From: Vallitalea okinawensis
Lineage (GTDB): Bacteria; Bacillota; Clostridia; Lachnospirales; PQDH01
Length of the DNA stretch: 64,000 bases
NCBI RefSeq assembly: GCF_002964605.1
Contig: NZ_PQDH01000005.1
Location: 62,001-126,000 of the forward strand
Direction: 5' to 3'
Shown one piece after another: positions 17,227 to 26,595 of this stretch. Within the stretch, counting starts at the first letter, position 1, and each line of letters opens with the position of its first letter. Made by a program: the position numbers and the translations under genes. The notes under the pieces were generated by a model that saw only the letters and a list, made by a program, of their open reading frames with translations, searched no databases and was not told where the DNA came from.

Positions 17227-18090
17227 ATGGCTATTAAAATTGGTTCCCATGTATCCATGTCAGGAGGATTGATAAAATCAGCTCAGGAAGCTGCCTCCTA
17301 TGATGCTAATACCTTCATGATTTATACTGGTGCTCCACAAAATACACGCCGTAAACCTATAGAAGATCTGAAAATAGAAGAAGGATATGCCTTTATGAAG
17401 GAACATGGCTTGTCAGATATTGTAATACATGCGCCTTATATCATAAATTTAGCTTCCTATAAAGAAGAAATCTATGAGCTAGCCATCTCTTTCTTAGCTG
17501 AAGAGATTCGCCGTACAGAAGCATTAAGATCAAACTATATTGTATTACACCCTGGCTCTTATACCCAAAAAGATGTCGATTATGGTATTGATCGTATTGC
17601 AGATGGACTTAACAATATTTTAACACCAGAGACAAAGCCTTTTGTTTGCCTTGAAACCATGGCTGGAAAAGGATCTGAAGTAGGGAAATCTTTTGAAGAG
17701 TTAGCACGAATTATTGACAAAGTTCAGCATTCTGATAAAATCGGGGTTTGCTTCGATACTTGCCATACCCATGATAGTGGTTATGATATCGTTAACAATT
17801 TTGATGCTGTTTTAGAAGAATTTGATCGAGTAATTGGTCTAGATCGCCTAAAAGTTTTTCATATTAATGGTAGTTTAAATACTATGGGGGCCAGAAAAGA
17901 TCGCCATGCTAATGTTGATGCTGGTGATGATAACCCTCGTGGAAAAGATCATATTGGGTTTGATGCTCTTTATAACATCGTTCATCATGATATAGCTAAG
18001 GACAAACCTTTAATTTTAGAGACTCCTTGGTTGGATAAGAAAACGAATCTTTATAAAGAAGAAATCCACATATTACGAGAAGGTAGATAA
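17227..18090 (+). CDS. nfo: Endonuclease IV (AP endonuclease)
   Basis: Cuts the DNA backbone at abasic sites in base-excision repair; a trinuclear-zinc enzyme of 287 residues. Metal-binding motifs of the family are visible in order: SHVSMSGG near the start, the LHPGSY segment, [29 protein letters not shown] and LETPW near the end. I chose the ATG at 17227, which lies nine bases after AAGGAG; a TTG at 17218 would overlap spacing needed for that site. An SDR gene follows after 20 bases and the two share a terminator. Confidence 0.96.
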   Translation: MAIKIGSHVSMSGGLIKSAQEAASYDANTFMIYTGAPQNTRRKPIEDLKIEEGYAFMKEHGLSDIVIHAPYIINLASYKEEIYELAISFLAEEIRRTEALRSNYIVLHPGSYTQKDVDYGIDRIADGLNNILTPETKPFVCLETMAGKGSEVGKSFEELARIIDKVQHSDKIGVCFDTCHTHDSGYDIVNNFDAVLEEFDRVIGLDRLKVFHINGSLNTMGARKDRHANVDAGDDNPRGKDHIGFDALYNIVHHDIAKDKPLILETPWLDKKTNLYKEEIHILREGR

Positions 18091-18110
18091 GATCAGAGTG
18101 AGGTATACAA

Positions 18111-18845
18111 ATGAGAAAAGTCGTGTTAATTACTGGTTCTACGAGAGGGATTGGAAGAGCAATTGCTTTAAAGTATGCGCAAATGGATTATGATATTATT
18201 ATTAATGGTCTTCATAGCGTTGATGCCTTACACGCACTAAAAGATGAAATAACAGTTACGTATCAAGTCAATTGTCTTGCTTATGTAACGGATGTTGCTA
18301 ATTATCAGAAGGTTGAAGAGATGTTTAAAGATATTTATTCCCACTATGAATCAATTGATGTTGTTATCAATAATGCTGGTACTGCTCATATAGGCTTGTT
18401 CACAGATTTGACGGAAGATGAATGGGATAGTATTATGAATATTAATCTGAAGTCCATATACAATGTATGTAAACAAGCTATTCCAGCTATGGTTCGACAA
18501 CAAAGAGGTAACATCATTAATATATCATCCATGTGGGGAATTACAGGTGCTTCCTGTGAAGTTGCTTATTCAGCATCAAAAGGTGCGGTGAATTCGTTAA
18601 CAAAAGCTTTGGCTAAAGAACTAGCACCAAGTCACATTCGTGTTAATGCCATTGCTCCTGGTGTCATCAAAACGGATATGAATAAATGGCTAGACGATAC
18701 TGAGATGAGGGCTTTAAAAGAAGAAATACCCATGGGTAGGTTCGGTCATCCAGAAGAAGTAGCAGATTGTTGTTACTACTTATCAAGTAAGGATTCCAGT
18801 TATCTTACTGGTCAAATTATCACCTTAGACGGTGGAATGATATAA
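18111..18845 (+). CDS. Short-chain dehydrogenase/reductase (FabG-like)
   Basis: NAD(P)-dependent oxidoreductase of 244 residues. The cofactor loop TGSTRGIG (about 8-15), the NNAG motif (about 88), the catalytic Ser in ISSMWG (about 140) and YSASK (about 154-158), and the C-terminal TGQIITLDGG are all present. It most resembles 3-oxoacyl-ACP reductases, but such proteins often act on other ketones or alcohols, and no fatty-acid genes are nearby. It is the second gene after nfo and ends at a strong terminator. Confidence 0.9.
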   Translation: MRKVVLITGSTRGIGRAIALKYAQMDYDIIINGLHSVDALHALKDEITVTYQVNCLAYVTDVANYQKVEEMFKDIYSHYESIDVVINNAGTAHIGLFTDLTEDEWDSIMNINLKSIYNVCKQAIPAMVRQQRGNIINISSMWGITGASCEVAYSASKGAVNSLTKALAKELAPSHIRVNAIAPGVIKTDMNKWLDDTEMRALKEEIPMGRFGHPEEVADCCYYLSSKDSSYLTGQIITLDGGMI

Positions 18846-18862
18846 AACTAACACATAAATTT

Positions 18863-18896
18863 AGCAATAAGTCGTTTTGGCTTATTGCTTCTTTTG
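18863..18896 (+). terminator. Terminator of nfo-SDR
   Basis: A 9-bp stem AGCAATAAG / CTTATTGCT is followed on the plus strand by TCTTTTG. It lies 18 bases after the SDR stop and separates it from the convergent membrane-anchored protein gene. Confidence 0.85.
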
Positions 18897-18916
18897 TGCT
18901 TCCAGTATAACCTTCA

Positions 18917-20797
18917 TTAATGTATTTGCATCAGTAAAAATGGTAGTTCCCAACTAGTTTCTGCCTCATTACGCGGTAATGCCTCTGTCAACGTACCTCC
19001 ATTTGCCAATAACACAAACTCTTCACCACCTGTTAAATAGATATATACATAATCACCAATATAAGAGGAAAATAAAATAGATCCTCCTGGATAAACTCCT
19101 TTACTTCTTAATTCATCAATAACAGATTGTCTGCCATATTTAGAAATCTGCTTGATACTAACCTCCCTATAATCATAGGGAGGCAGCAGTTTGATATTGA
19201 ACTCTGTATATTCATCATTTAAAGTCTTATAATCTAAGTTATGAATTAAAACTGTCCATTGATTTTCAACCTTTTTTAATGCATAACTATGGCTTTTATC
19301 ATAAGAATTCTCAAAGGACACAATTGCATAGGCATACACACCATCTGATTCTAAATAGCGAAAATACAAATCATCTTGTGTTTCAACATAGGTTTGTATC
19401 CCTTGCTTCACTGATTTAGCTTCCTCAGACTCTCTAGATAATTCTTCTCCTTCATTCTCAATACGATTAGTTGGATATTTTTTATTTGCTTCTTCTGTTG
19501 AGATGATTTCATAGTATTCAGCTGAAACAACTAGTATTTGATCTTCATTTAAGAGATACTTAACAATAATCTCATTATTAATTGGGTCATAATAAAAAGA
19601 ACAATTCTTAATCTCTTTAGCAAACACATCACTAGGTAACTCATAAAATTCACTGATGGATTCCACTGTGATCAGTTCTTGCCTTTGGGCATCATACATC
19701 ATACCGCCATCACTAAGTAAGAAAATATCATTATTATTCAAATAATCGTTAATCTGTAGTAATAAGGTATGGGCTATTTCAATTTTCTTTGATATGACTG
19801 TTTCTCCCTTAGCTTCATAAAGCTTTGTAACAGAATCCCGTATGATAAATCCATATTCATTATATAATCTTTGAATACCTGCTGCGTCTAGAGCCATAAT
19901 AAACTGATTAAGAATGAGTTGCTGCCCAAACATATCTTCAATAAAGATGCTTATTTCTTCATCTGACACTTTTTCTGTATCAAGGATATTGAGAATAATC
20001 GTATTTTCTGAAGTTGATTTTGTTTGATAACTGTCTAAGATAATAGGGTCTGCATTGTCACTATAATCTATAAAGTGACTTGCAGCTGATTTAAGATCAA
20101 AACCAGTATTGAAGATAACCCCATCTTCCTGCATAAAGATAGCATTTGTCTTTAGATAATCTGGAAAAATCTCAAGGACATTCATAGGTACAGATACTTT
20201 AACATCATTTTGTTGCATGAAGATATCCATAATCAAATCTGGGAGTAAAAGTCCTTCACTACCTACTGATATGTTATTGAGTGTAATGATCATGGCATCA
20301 TCTATGATATCAAAATCAATCTCCCCTGATAGTGGCATTAACGTAATCCCTATACGACCATTAATGTACACCATCTTCTCTTGAAGATTAACGGTTAAAT
20401 CTAACAGATTATAATCATAAGGTATATACTCTTCAATAGTTTCTTTATTCTTAAGTAATAAGGAATTAAAGATACCCTCATCCATTTTTATATCCATTGA
20501 ATTAGTGCTTTCGTATTCAATCGCATCCGACGAAGCTTCCTGTAAGTAGTTGTTTACACTGGTATAAGTAAATGTATTATCGAATGCATACTGATTAAAA
20601 TAGTAGAACATTGCTACTGTAGTCAAAACTACAACTGCCAAAACAGTTACTGTTGTGAAAATGGATACTTTAGCTACAGAATAAACAATATCTTTAAAAG
20701 TCCTTTGTTGACGACGTTTTTGCCGTTCAAGTTTTCTAATATTTCTTTGTATCCTCTTTTGCACCTTCCGTTCACGTTTGTTTACGTTTTCATCCAT
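18917..20797 (-). CDS. Membrane-anchored extracytoplasmic protein, relative of the 46660-48627 product
   Basis: Unrecognised protein of 626 residues. A very basic cytoplasmic tail (about 7-33, rich in Arg and Lys) precedes one membrane segment (about 40-66) and a large outside region. Much of its length can be laid against the zinc-ribbon protein at 46660-48627: both have a beta-rich section, a YNEYG / YENYG helix region, and a final part with FRYL followed by EFN-LPPY here or DFNVFTLP there. It lacks the zinc ribbon. I chose the ATG at 20797, with AGGAT upstream; an in-frame ATG at 20839 is possible. Function unknown; a surface sensor or envelope protein is the best guess. Confidence 0.75.
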   Translation of the reverse strand: MDENVNKRERKVQKRIQRNIRKLERQKRRQQRTFKDIVYSVAKVSIFTTVTVLAVVVLTTVAMFYYFNQYAFDNTFTYTSVNNYLQEASSDAIEYESTNSMDIKMDEGIFNSLLLKNKETIEEYIPYDYNLLDLTVNLQEKMVYINGRIGITLMPLSGEIDFDIIDDAMIITLNNISVGSEGLLLPDLIMDIFMQQNDVKVSVPMNVLEIFPDYLKTNAIFMQEDGVIFNTGFDLKSAASHFIDYSDNADPIILDSYQTKSTSENTIILNILDTEKVSDEEISIFIEDMFGQQLILNQFIMALDAAGIQRLYNEYGFIIRDSVTKLYEAKGETVISKKIEIAHTLLLQINDYLNNNDIFLLSDGGMMYDAQRQELITVESISEFYELPSDVFAKEIKNCSFYYDPINNEIIVKYLLNEDQILVVSAEYYEIISTEEANKKYPTNRIENEGEELSRESEEAKSVKQGIQTYVETQDDLYFRYLESDGVYAYAIVSFENSYDKSHSYALKKVENQWTVLIHNLDYKTLNDEYTEFNIKLLPPYDYREVSIKQISKYGRQSVIDELRSKGVYPGGSILFSSYIGDYVYIYLTGGEEFVLLANGGTLTEALPRNEAETSWELPFLLMQIH

Positions 20798-21017
20798 ATA
20801 TATCCTAACTACCCCTTTTCTTGCATAAGTTCTATCCATATTATTACCGATTAAGGCCTACTTCAAACGCCCACTATAGTAAAGTATACTGACTATTGAG
20901 CAATAATGCAACAGTGGGGCGATACAACTTTTCAAACTTATTGACAAATTTATTAGGAGGAGTTCAACATTTCAGTAACAGTTATTCCACACTCTTTCGT
21001 TTAACTCTACAATATGG

Positions 21018-21023
21018 TATAAT
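21018..21023 (+). promoter_or_regulatory. Possible extended -10 promoter of the small zinc-ribbon gene
   Basis: TGGTATAAT lies about 60 bases before the start of the 81-residue gene. No convincing -35 hexamer is present, which is usual for extended -10 promoters. Confidence 0.35.
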
Positions 21024-21082
21024 TTTACTACTAGTTCAATAATTTCTTATTATCCATACAACTCACATATAGGAGGTAACTC

Positions 21083-21328
21083 ATGAGTAGACCCATAGTG
21101 TATCGTCGAATTTCTCGGACTCTGAATATATTAGCTTGTATAGCATTACTCTTTAGTATGCAATCAACTTTATTTATATTTTTAGCTATCATTTTAGCTA
21201 TGACTTCATACATCATCTCGGTTTTAACATGGATTTGCCCAAACTGTGAATGTTCTTTATCGCATAGAAGAAAACGTTTATATAATGGGATGTATTGTCC
21301 CCATTGTGGATTTAACATAAAAGCTTAA
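21083..21328 (+). CDS. Small membrane protein with C-terminal zinc ribbon
   Basis: An 81-residue protein not assigned to a named family. Two close hydrophobic segments (about 13-27 and 29-49) form a hairpin in the membrane. The tail carries two Cys pairs, C52/C55 (CPNC) and C72/C75 (CPHC), typical of a zinc ribbon or knuckle. The start has an excellent AGGAGG site eight bases upstream, which strongly supports a real gene. It stands alone between two minus-strand genes. The zinc domain should face the cytoplasm if the hairpin topology holds. Confidence 0.8.
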   Translation: MSRPIVYRRISRTLNILACIALLFSMQSTLFIFLAIILAMTSYIISVLTWICPNCECSLSHRRKRLYNGMYCPHCGFNIKA

Positions 21329-21424
21329 TCTAGAACGTAAAAAAGTTCCTTCATTATCTAGCAAAACATCTTTACCAATCGTCGCACGGTACCTAGCGAG
21401 CAAAACGCCAACTTTCCTATTCCA
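21329..21424. other. Unexplained GC-richer intergenic stretch
   Basis: The bases after the small zinc-ribbon gene include a GC-richer segment around 21375-21415 (for example GTCGCACGGTACC) unlike its AT-rich surroundings. It holds no open reading frame and I could not match it convincingly to the repeat at 16936-17053. Confidence 0.3.
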
Positions 21425-21474
21425 CAAAAAAATGATACAAACTTATTGTCTTGTTCTAATAAGTTTGTATCATT
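21425..21474 (-). terminator. Strong terminator of the 255-residue membrane protein gene
   Basis: A perfect 17-bp stem, AATGATACAAACTTATT and its complement, with a 10-base loop is followed on the minus strand by seven T residues. The plus-strand side is also T-rich, so it may work for the small zinc-ribbon gene as well. Confidence 0.88.
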
Positions 21475-21493
21475 ATCAATTTTATCTTTTAAG

Positions 21494-22261
21494 TTACATC
21501 ATACTTTCATTAATTGTCTTAATAATATTAAATAGATCATCTGTTATGTGAATCCTTACTGGGTCACCATCAAATACATCTTCAGTAAGTCGATACCAAA
21601 GGTAACGTAGGGCATCATTAACTTCTTGATCATCGTAATATTCTTCATCTATCATTATGGAAACATGATAAATGTTATTCTCATAATCTAATTTTACTGC
21701 TACGGTGGCATTATCTTCAAAGAAAAAGCCTTCTTCAATTAAGAATTCACCTAAGCGATCAACCTCTTCAGATTTAACATGCTCTGTATAGTATATTTCA
21801 TCATCTAAATATACTTTATAATTTTCAGGTATATTCTTGGTTATAGAGAATGACCATATCATAACTGCTACGAAAGCTATTGTAAATACTATAGAAATTA
21901 TCGTAGGTAGGATATAGCTTGCAGATTTTCCACCACGTTCTATATGTTCTTTATACAAAGGTTCTTGTGTTACTTTCATATATTGCCCTAATCCGAAGGA
22001 CATCGTCATACCTATTACTTTAGCAATAAACTCATTGGATATAAAAAAGATACTTATAACAGTTAGACAAGTTGCGGCTAAAATAATAATGATTGATTGA
22101 TTCCATATTTTCTTTTTCAATCGAATAAAATTCCAAATATAAAATATACTTATTGGAATATACGTAAAAATAAGAGTCAGGATAAAAAAATACTTTGGAT
22201 TCCATAATGGCTTTACCGTGTATTGTTCTTGGTAATCGCTGTGATTTTCAATTATATCCAT
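21494..22261 (-). CDS. Membrane protein of unknown function
   Basis: A 255-residue protein I do not recognise. Four membrane segments are visible at about 27-48, 54-73, 77-93 and 118-140, followed by an extracytoplasmic C-terminal region (about 145-255) rich in acidic and aromatic residues. The start ATG follows GGGGGAGTGA at suitable spacing. The neighbouring 264-residue membrane protein gene lies 100 bases upstream in the same direction and may be cotranscribed. No catalytic motif or known domain is visible. Confidence 0.65.
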   Translation of the reverse strand: MDIIENHSDYQEQYTVKPLWNPKYFFILTLIFTYIPISIFYIWNFIRLKKKIWNQSIIIILAATCLTVISIFFISNEFIAKVIGMTMSFGLGQYMKVTQEPLYKEHIERGGKSASYILPTIISIVFTIAFVAVMIWSFSITKNIPENYKVYLDDEIYYTEHVKSEEVDRLGEFLIEEGFFFEDNATVAVKLDYENNIYHVSIMIDEEYYDDQEVNDALRYLWYRLTEDVFDGDPVRIHITDDLFNIIKTINESMM

Positions 22262-22360
22262 CGATCTTCACTCCCCCTCAATAATTGCCAGTTAAATCAT
22301 ATCACGTCTCATGCATTTACAATAGTGAAGATTACTGGAAAATACTTAGAGACTCTTCGC

Positions 22361-23155
22361 TCAGAGCTTCAACAAACTTTGCTTTTTCAATAATTTATAA
22401 TAGGTTAATACAAAAATCGTATACATAAATGGAGATGTAAACAATAATATTATACTGTTCAAACTTGATACAATAAAATTATGTATATTAGACATATTAC
22501 CATAGCCTACGATATAGTATCTATAAATAGTATCAGGTAAAAAAGGGACAAATGTTATCATCACTAATACCAACACTTTCCAGAATGATTCCCGTACTAT
22601 TATTCTAGAATACTTCATGTATTTTCTTTCTTCTGGTACTAATACTCTTATTATTGGTGCTAAAGAATAATATGTATTAAACCATATAAGTAATACAACC
22701 CCAATAATGATTAGTATCCATTTAATATAGCCTTGTACAGCCAACATAAACGGTAGCATGACTAGAAATAACGGGACTAAAATTATTAGGAGATACACTA
22801 ACAGGGCTCTAATGTATTTCCAGACCAAGTCTTTAGATTCAATATAATTATATCTTATATTCGTTTCAATATTCTTATACCTCTTGGAAATAAATAATAT
22901 CATTGTAGTACTTAGTTTTATATGAAAAAACATACTAAGTAACATCATATCAAAAGAGAATAATAATATGAGTAGGTCCCACATCGTTCCAGTTCCAATG
23001 AAACTTAAAGTAGTTATGCATGATGACAATATTTTTACGCCAAAGATCATGAAGGATATTTTCATAAGCATTTTAAAGTTATTAACATAGATTATATATG
23101 ATTCTTTCAAAACGTTCTTAATGCTAAATGCTATAGAATCATTGTTTATGTCCAT
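22361..23155 (-). CDS. Polytopic membrane protein of unknown function
   Basis: A 264-residue, very hydrophobic protein with about six membrane segments. The pattern, including a short amphipathic N-terminus and pairs of segments joined by charged loops, resembles DUF975 or glycerophosphodiester-phosphodiesterase membrane-domain proteins, but I cannot name it with confidence. I chose the ATG at 23155, since GAGGAG lies seven bases before it; a TTG start five codons upstream would sit on that site. It is followed by the 255-residue membrane protein gene. Confidence 0.65.
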   Translation of the reverse strand: MDINNDSIAFSIKNVLKESYIIYVNNFKMLMKISFMIFGVKILSSCITTLSFIGTGTMWDLLILLFSFDMMLLSMFFHIKLSTTMILFISKRYKNIETNIRYNYIESKDLVWKYIRALLVYLLIILVPLFLVMLPFMLAVQGYIKWILIIIGVVLLIWFNTYYSLAPIIRVLVPEERKYMKYSRIIVRESFWKVLVLVMITFVPFLPDTIYRYYIVGYGNMSNIHNFIVSSLNSIILLFTSPFMYTIFVLTYYKLLKKQSLLKL

Positions 23156-23367
23156 TTGTTTACTCCTCAACTGTACTAGTTATTAATTTTTCAAAGTTTA
23201 TATATTCTTGTTTTATTATAAAGCGGTATAAGAATAGATGTATATAGATAAAATTTACCAATTAAAGTCGCATCTAAACAATTTAGTACATATTATATAT
23301 AAAGAGTTTAAAATAGCAAAATTAATTACAATTTTCATTGAGTATCTCAAAGATTGGAAGTGATTAG

Positions 23368-24216
23368 GTGGCGATTTTAATAGTTCCTTCAGCTGAGTTT
23401 CCTACTATACAATCTGCAGTAGCTGTTGCTATGCCAGGTGATATTGTAGAAATCTTGCAAGGAACATATAATGAAAATATCGAAGTGCAAAATAAGAATG
23501 ATATTATAATTAGAGGTAAGAAAACTGAAAGTATTGGACTTTTGGCTATGGATCAATCGAGTATCGGTATAAACATAAGGCATGACTCAAGTAAAATAAC
23601 AGTTCAGAACATGAACATCTTCAATTTCTCTGCTGGCATTTTAATAAGTGGTGACAAATGCAAGCTTATCGATTTAGGTATTAATAATAGTATATTTAAT
23701 GGTATAGAAGTACGGGGAAATAAAAATTCTATTATTAACAATCGACTAATACAGAATCTTGTGGGAGTAGGTTTTGATGGCGATTCGAATATAATCACAA
23801 ACAACGTATTTTTAGGAAACACTGCTGCTGGTATTTCTAATACAGAGACACCAACCCACGAAAACATTATTAAAACCAATTCCATTGGTCAATCACAAGT
23901 AGGTATTTTATTGAATGCCAAAGGATCATCAAATAATAAATTTCTAAATAATATAATTGCCATTAATGCTTCAGGCTTTATTGTGAAGAATCAGTGTAAC
24001 AGAATTTCCTCAAATATCATTCGTAATAACCAGCAAGATGGTCTCAATATCTTATCTAATAACAACGTTGTAACAAAGAATGTTATTAACGTCAATCAAA
24101 ACGGTGTTGTTGTCGTTGGTAATAAAAATAGAATAACTAACAATGTCATCAAAAATAATGAGTTTGAAGACATCATCAATACTGGTAAAGGGAATGATAT
24201 ACGAGATAATGAATAG
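23368..24216 (+). CDS. Right-handed parallel beta-helix (NosD-like) repeat protein
   Basis: A 282-residue protein. The beginning (VPSAEFPTIQSAVAVAMPGD) matches the opening of pectate-lyase or NosD-like beta-helices. From about residue 40 to the end there are roughly 20-24-residue turns rich in Asn, Ile and Val, with recurring I-NN-I and GI-I patterns. The start is a GTG at 23368 with GGAAGTGA upstream. There is no signal peptide or membrane segment, which is unusual for this fold. It ends at a bidirectional terminator. Such folds bind or cut polysaccharides or serve as structural surfaces; no catalytic residues are recognised. Confidence 0.8.
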   Translation: MAILIVPSAEFPTIQSAVAVAMPGDIVEILQGTYNENIEVQNKNDIIIRGKKTESIGLLAMDQSSIGINIRHDSSKITVQNMNIFNFSAGILISGDKCKLIDLGINNSIFNGIEVRGNKNSIINNRLIQNLVGVGFDGDSNIITNNVFLGNTAAGISNTETPTHENIIKTNSIGQSQVGILLNAKGSSNNKFLNNIIAINASGFIVKNQCNRISSNIIRNNQQDGLNILSNNNVVTKNVINVNQNGVVVVGNKNRITNNVIKNNEFEDIINTGKGNDIRDNE

Positions 24217-24227
24217 TATTGCCAAGT

Positions 24228-24287
24228 AATAAAACTTATTCTTATATGCCTAAAGAGGTCCCCCCTCTGAAGAGAATAAGTTTTATT
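24228..24287. terminator. Bidirectional terminator between convergent genes
   Basis: A 15-bp outer stem (AATAAAACTTATTCT and its complement) encloses a small inner stem AGAGG / CCTCT. It lies just after the stops of both the beta-helix gene and the convergent 24288 gene, with A/T-rich tails on each side. Confidence 0.85.
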
Positions 24288-25037
24288 TTACCATGTAATT
24301 CCTTGACGGGTCATATAACTAGACATTTGTCCAAAAACCGTAAGAGTATTATCTGTATCAACAACCCACCTATCCCCATCTTTAATCGTAACCAATGAGC
24401 CAGTAAAATTAACAACTTTATTATTATCCTGATCTTGAAGATTATCAAAATATAAAATATAGTCGTAAGCAATTCTATTTTCATATTCTGTACGTAAAGT
24501 CACTTCAATTTTACTCGGTTTAATCTCTCTATTCATAGCTTCAGCAAATTCGTAAATGCCAACTCCAATAGAAATATTGTAATAAACTTGCTTTAGTTGA
24601 TCAGATATGTATGGACTTAGATTTATTAATTTTTCATTGGAGAAATTGCCTTTATCAGCAAAGCTGACTTCATCTTGATCTAAAGGTTTCGCACTCCAAA
24701 GCCCCATTAAGTACCTTTCACTTATACTCAATGGCGAGATATCTTTCAATACTATATTTAGACCTGTCAACTCCTCTTCTAATTCAGCAATAGTGGTATC
24801 TGATTGTTTCAATTGATCACTATATGTATTAAGCTTATCAAGTAATTCATTATTTACATTGGTCAAGTTATATACTGAGTCCTCTAATTCATCAATTAGA
24901 ATAACTGAATTAGCTACTTCACTCTCTAAATCTTTAACCTTGTTTGCTAGGGAAGTGCTTTTCATTGTACTTCTGACAGATACAGATCCTAAAATGATTA
25001 ATAAAAATAAACTACTCATATAAAAAAATTTCTTCAC
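24288..25037 (-). CDS. Membrane-anchored coiled-coil protein of unknown function
   Basis: A 249-residue protein that I cannot assign. An N-terminal anchor or uncleaved signal (about 2-22) precedes a coiled coil (about 28-95), then a C-terminal alpha-beta domain (about 105-245) with alternating short strands that might be NTF2-like. The start is a GTG with AGAGGCGA upstream. It is a single-gene unit with a terminator immediately after the stop. A surface or envelope role is suggested by the anchor only. Confidence 0.65.
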   Translation of the reverse strand: MKKFFYMSSLFLLIILGSVSVRSTMKSTSLANKVKDLESEVANSVILIDELEDSVYNLTNVNNELLDKLNTYSDQLKQSDTTIAELEEELTGLNIVLKDISPLSISERYLMGLWSAKPLDQDEVSFADKGNFSNEKLINLSPYISDQLKQVYYNISIGVGIYEFAEAMNREIKPSKIEVTLRTEYENRIAYDYILYFDNLQDQDNNKVVNFTGSLVTIKDGDRWVVDTDNTLTVFGQMSSYMTRQGITW

Positions 25038-25135
25038 GAATATCGCCTCTTTTTATCAAAGTAACATGCTAAATTATAACATAAAAAGTAACTAATTTAA
25101 ATCCTGCCATGGTAATCTAATAATTTCATACGAAA

Positions 25136-25176
25136 AGAAAGAACCACAATACTTATTAAGTACTGTGATTCTTTCT
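25136..25176 (-). terminator. Terminator of rhaA
   Basis: A 19-bp stem with two wobble pairs and a 3-base loop starts about 15 bases after the rhaA stop. On the minus strand it runs into TTTTCG. The stem arms are rich in AGAAAGAA / TTCTTTCT. Confidence 0.78.
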
Positions 25177-25190
25177 AGTAAATGTATGCT

Positions 25191-26465
25191 TTAGCCTCTT
25201 TTTGCTAAAACTTTTTTTTCATATTCCTTGACATGATTAAGCCATTCTTCTCCAACTGGCACACCCTGCTTCATGCAATAGTAATTCCATACTGTTCCCC
25301 AAGGATAAGACTTTAGTTCTTCTAATAATGCTAGTCTAGATGTATAGTCTTTTTCTAACTCTAAGGCTTTTAGTTTCTTAGTTGGTTCAAGCATAGCCAT
25401 TAATAATGCTTTTAGCATGTTCCTTGTACCAATAACCCAAGCAGCTACACGGTTTATCGTAGCATCGAAGAAATCTAAACCAATATGTGTCTTATCTAAG
25501 AAATTACCTCTCACTATTTCTTGTGCTATTGCCTGTAGCTCATCATCTAAGATAACGATATGATCACTATCCCATCTCACTGGTCGACTAACGTGCAAAA
25601 GAATTTTATCTACAAAAGTTAATATGGATGATATTTTATTAGAAATAACTTCTGTTGGATGAAAATGGCCAGCATCTAGACAAAGTAGTTTTTTGTTTTG
25701 AATAGCGTATCCCATATAGAATTCATGGGAGCCTACGGTATAACTCTCTGTACCAATACCAAAGACTTTACTCTCAACAGCGTCAAGGTTATACTCTGGT
25801 GATATAGCTTCCTCAAAAATTTCATCTAAGGCTTCTTTCAATCTTTGACGTGGTCCTAAACGATCAATTGGTATATCCTTGAAACCATCTGGTATCCAGA
25901 AGTTTGTTACACAAGGTGTCCCCAATTCTTTACCAAAATACTCACCTATTTTTCGTGAAGCCTTACAATGGTCAATCCAAAACTGACGAGTTTCATCATC
26001 TGGATGGCTCAACGTAAAGCCATCATCACTCAAAGGATGTGAAAAACAGGTTGGATTAAAGTCCAGACCAATCCCTAACTTTTTTGCCCACTCAACCCAA
26101 TTCTTAAAATGTTCTGGACGTATACTATTACGTTCCACCCTTACATCTCCAGTTTCTGCATAAATAGCATGAAGGTTAAGCCTATGTTTACTTGGTATAA
26201 GTGAGTAGGCCATTTTAATATCCTCTCTAAGTTCCTCTGGTGTTCTCGCTTTTCCAGGATAATTGCCTGTAACTTGTATACCGCCGGTTAAAGCCGTATC
26301 TGGACTTTCAAAACCTAATACATCATCACCCTGCCAACAATGTATAGAGATTGATACTTGGCTTAACTCCTCTATAACTTGATCTGTGTTGATCCCCCAC
26401 CTCATATAAAGCTCTTTAGCTAATTCATAACCTTTTATGAGATTTTCTCTACTCTTCATCTTCAT
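25191..26465 (-). CDS. rhaA: L-rhamnose isomerase
   Basis: Converts L-rhamnose to L-rhamnulose, the first step of rhamnose breakdown; cytoplasmic, 424 residues, close to the usual 415-420. The N-terminal [15 protein letters not shown], the middle [19 protein letters not shown] and [13 protein letters not shown], and [13 protein letters not shown] are characteristic and contain the metal-binding Glu, Asp and His residues. The start has AGGAGG six bases upstream. Neither a rhamnulose kinase nor an aldolase gene is in the window. It lies next to an AraC regulator and a rhamnosidase, so a local rhamnose function is well supported. Confidence 0.96.
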   Translation of the reverse strand: MKMKSRENLIKGYELAKELYMRWGINTDQVIEELSQVSISIHCWQGDDVLGFESPDTALTGGIQVTGNYPGKARTPEELREDIKMAYSLIPSKHRLNLHAIYAETGDVRVERNSIRPEHFKNWVEWAKKLGIGLDFNPTCFSHPLSDDGFTLSHPDDETRQFWIDHCKASRKIGEYFGKELGTPCVTNFWIPDGFKDIPIDRLGPRQRLKEALDEIFEEAISPEYNLDAVESKVFGIGTESYTVGSHEFYMGYAIQNKKLLCLDAGHFHPTEVISNKISSILTFVDKILLHVSRPVRWDSDHIVILDDELQAIAQEIVRGNFLDKTHIGLDFFDATINRVAAWVIGTRNMLKALLMAMLEPTKKLKALELEKDYTSRLALLEELKSYPWGTVWNYYCMKQGVPVGEEWLNHVKEYEKKVLAKRG

Positions 26466-26552
26466 TTTATCCTCCTAGTTTCCTGAGTTTCTTATCATAA
26501 TGACCATTCCAGCCCTCTTTAATCTATTTCAAAAAAATTACTAATATTATTA

Positions 26553-26585
26553 TAAAAAAAAATAGATTACTTTTCAGTAACCTAT
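26553..26585 (-). terminator. Terminator of the AraC-type regulator
   Basis: A 10-bp stem ATAGGTTACT / AGTAATCTAT (one G-U pair) with a 4-base loop is followed on the minus strand by nine T residues, 11 bases after the stop. Confidence 0.88.
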
Positions 26586-26595
26586 CAAGGCATGT

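Noticed and set aside
18917-18962. Reading the SDR terminator as also ending the 18917 gene
   Set aside because: On the minus strand the hairpin is followed by AAATTTATG with no T run, so it is a poor terminator in that direction.
21360-21424. GC-richer segment as a third copy of the dispersed repeat
   Set aside because: Only GGCGTT and short scattered matches align; the spacing does not agree with copies 1 and 2.
23604-23885. Minus-strand open frame of 93 codons
   Set aside because: Antisense to the beta-helix gene; the repeat structure of that gene explains the long open frame.
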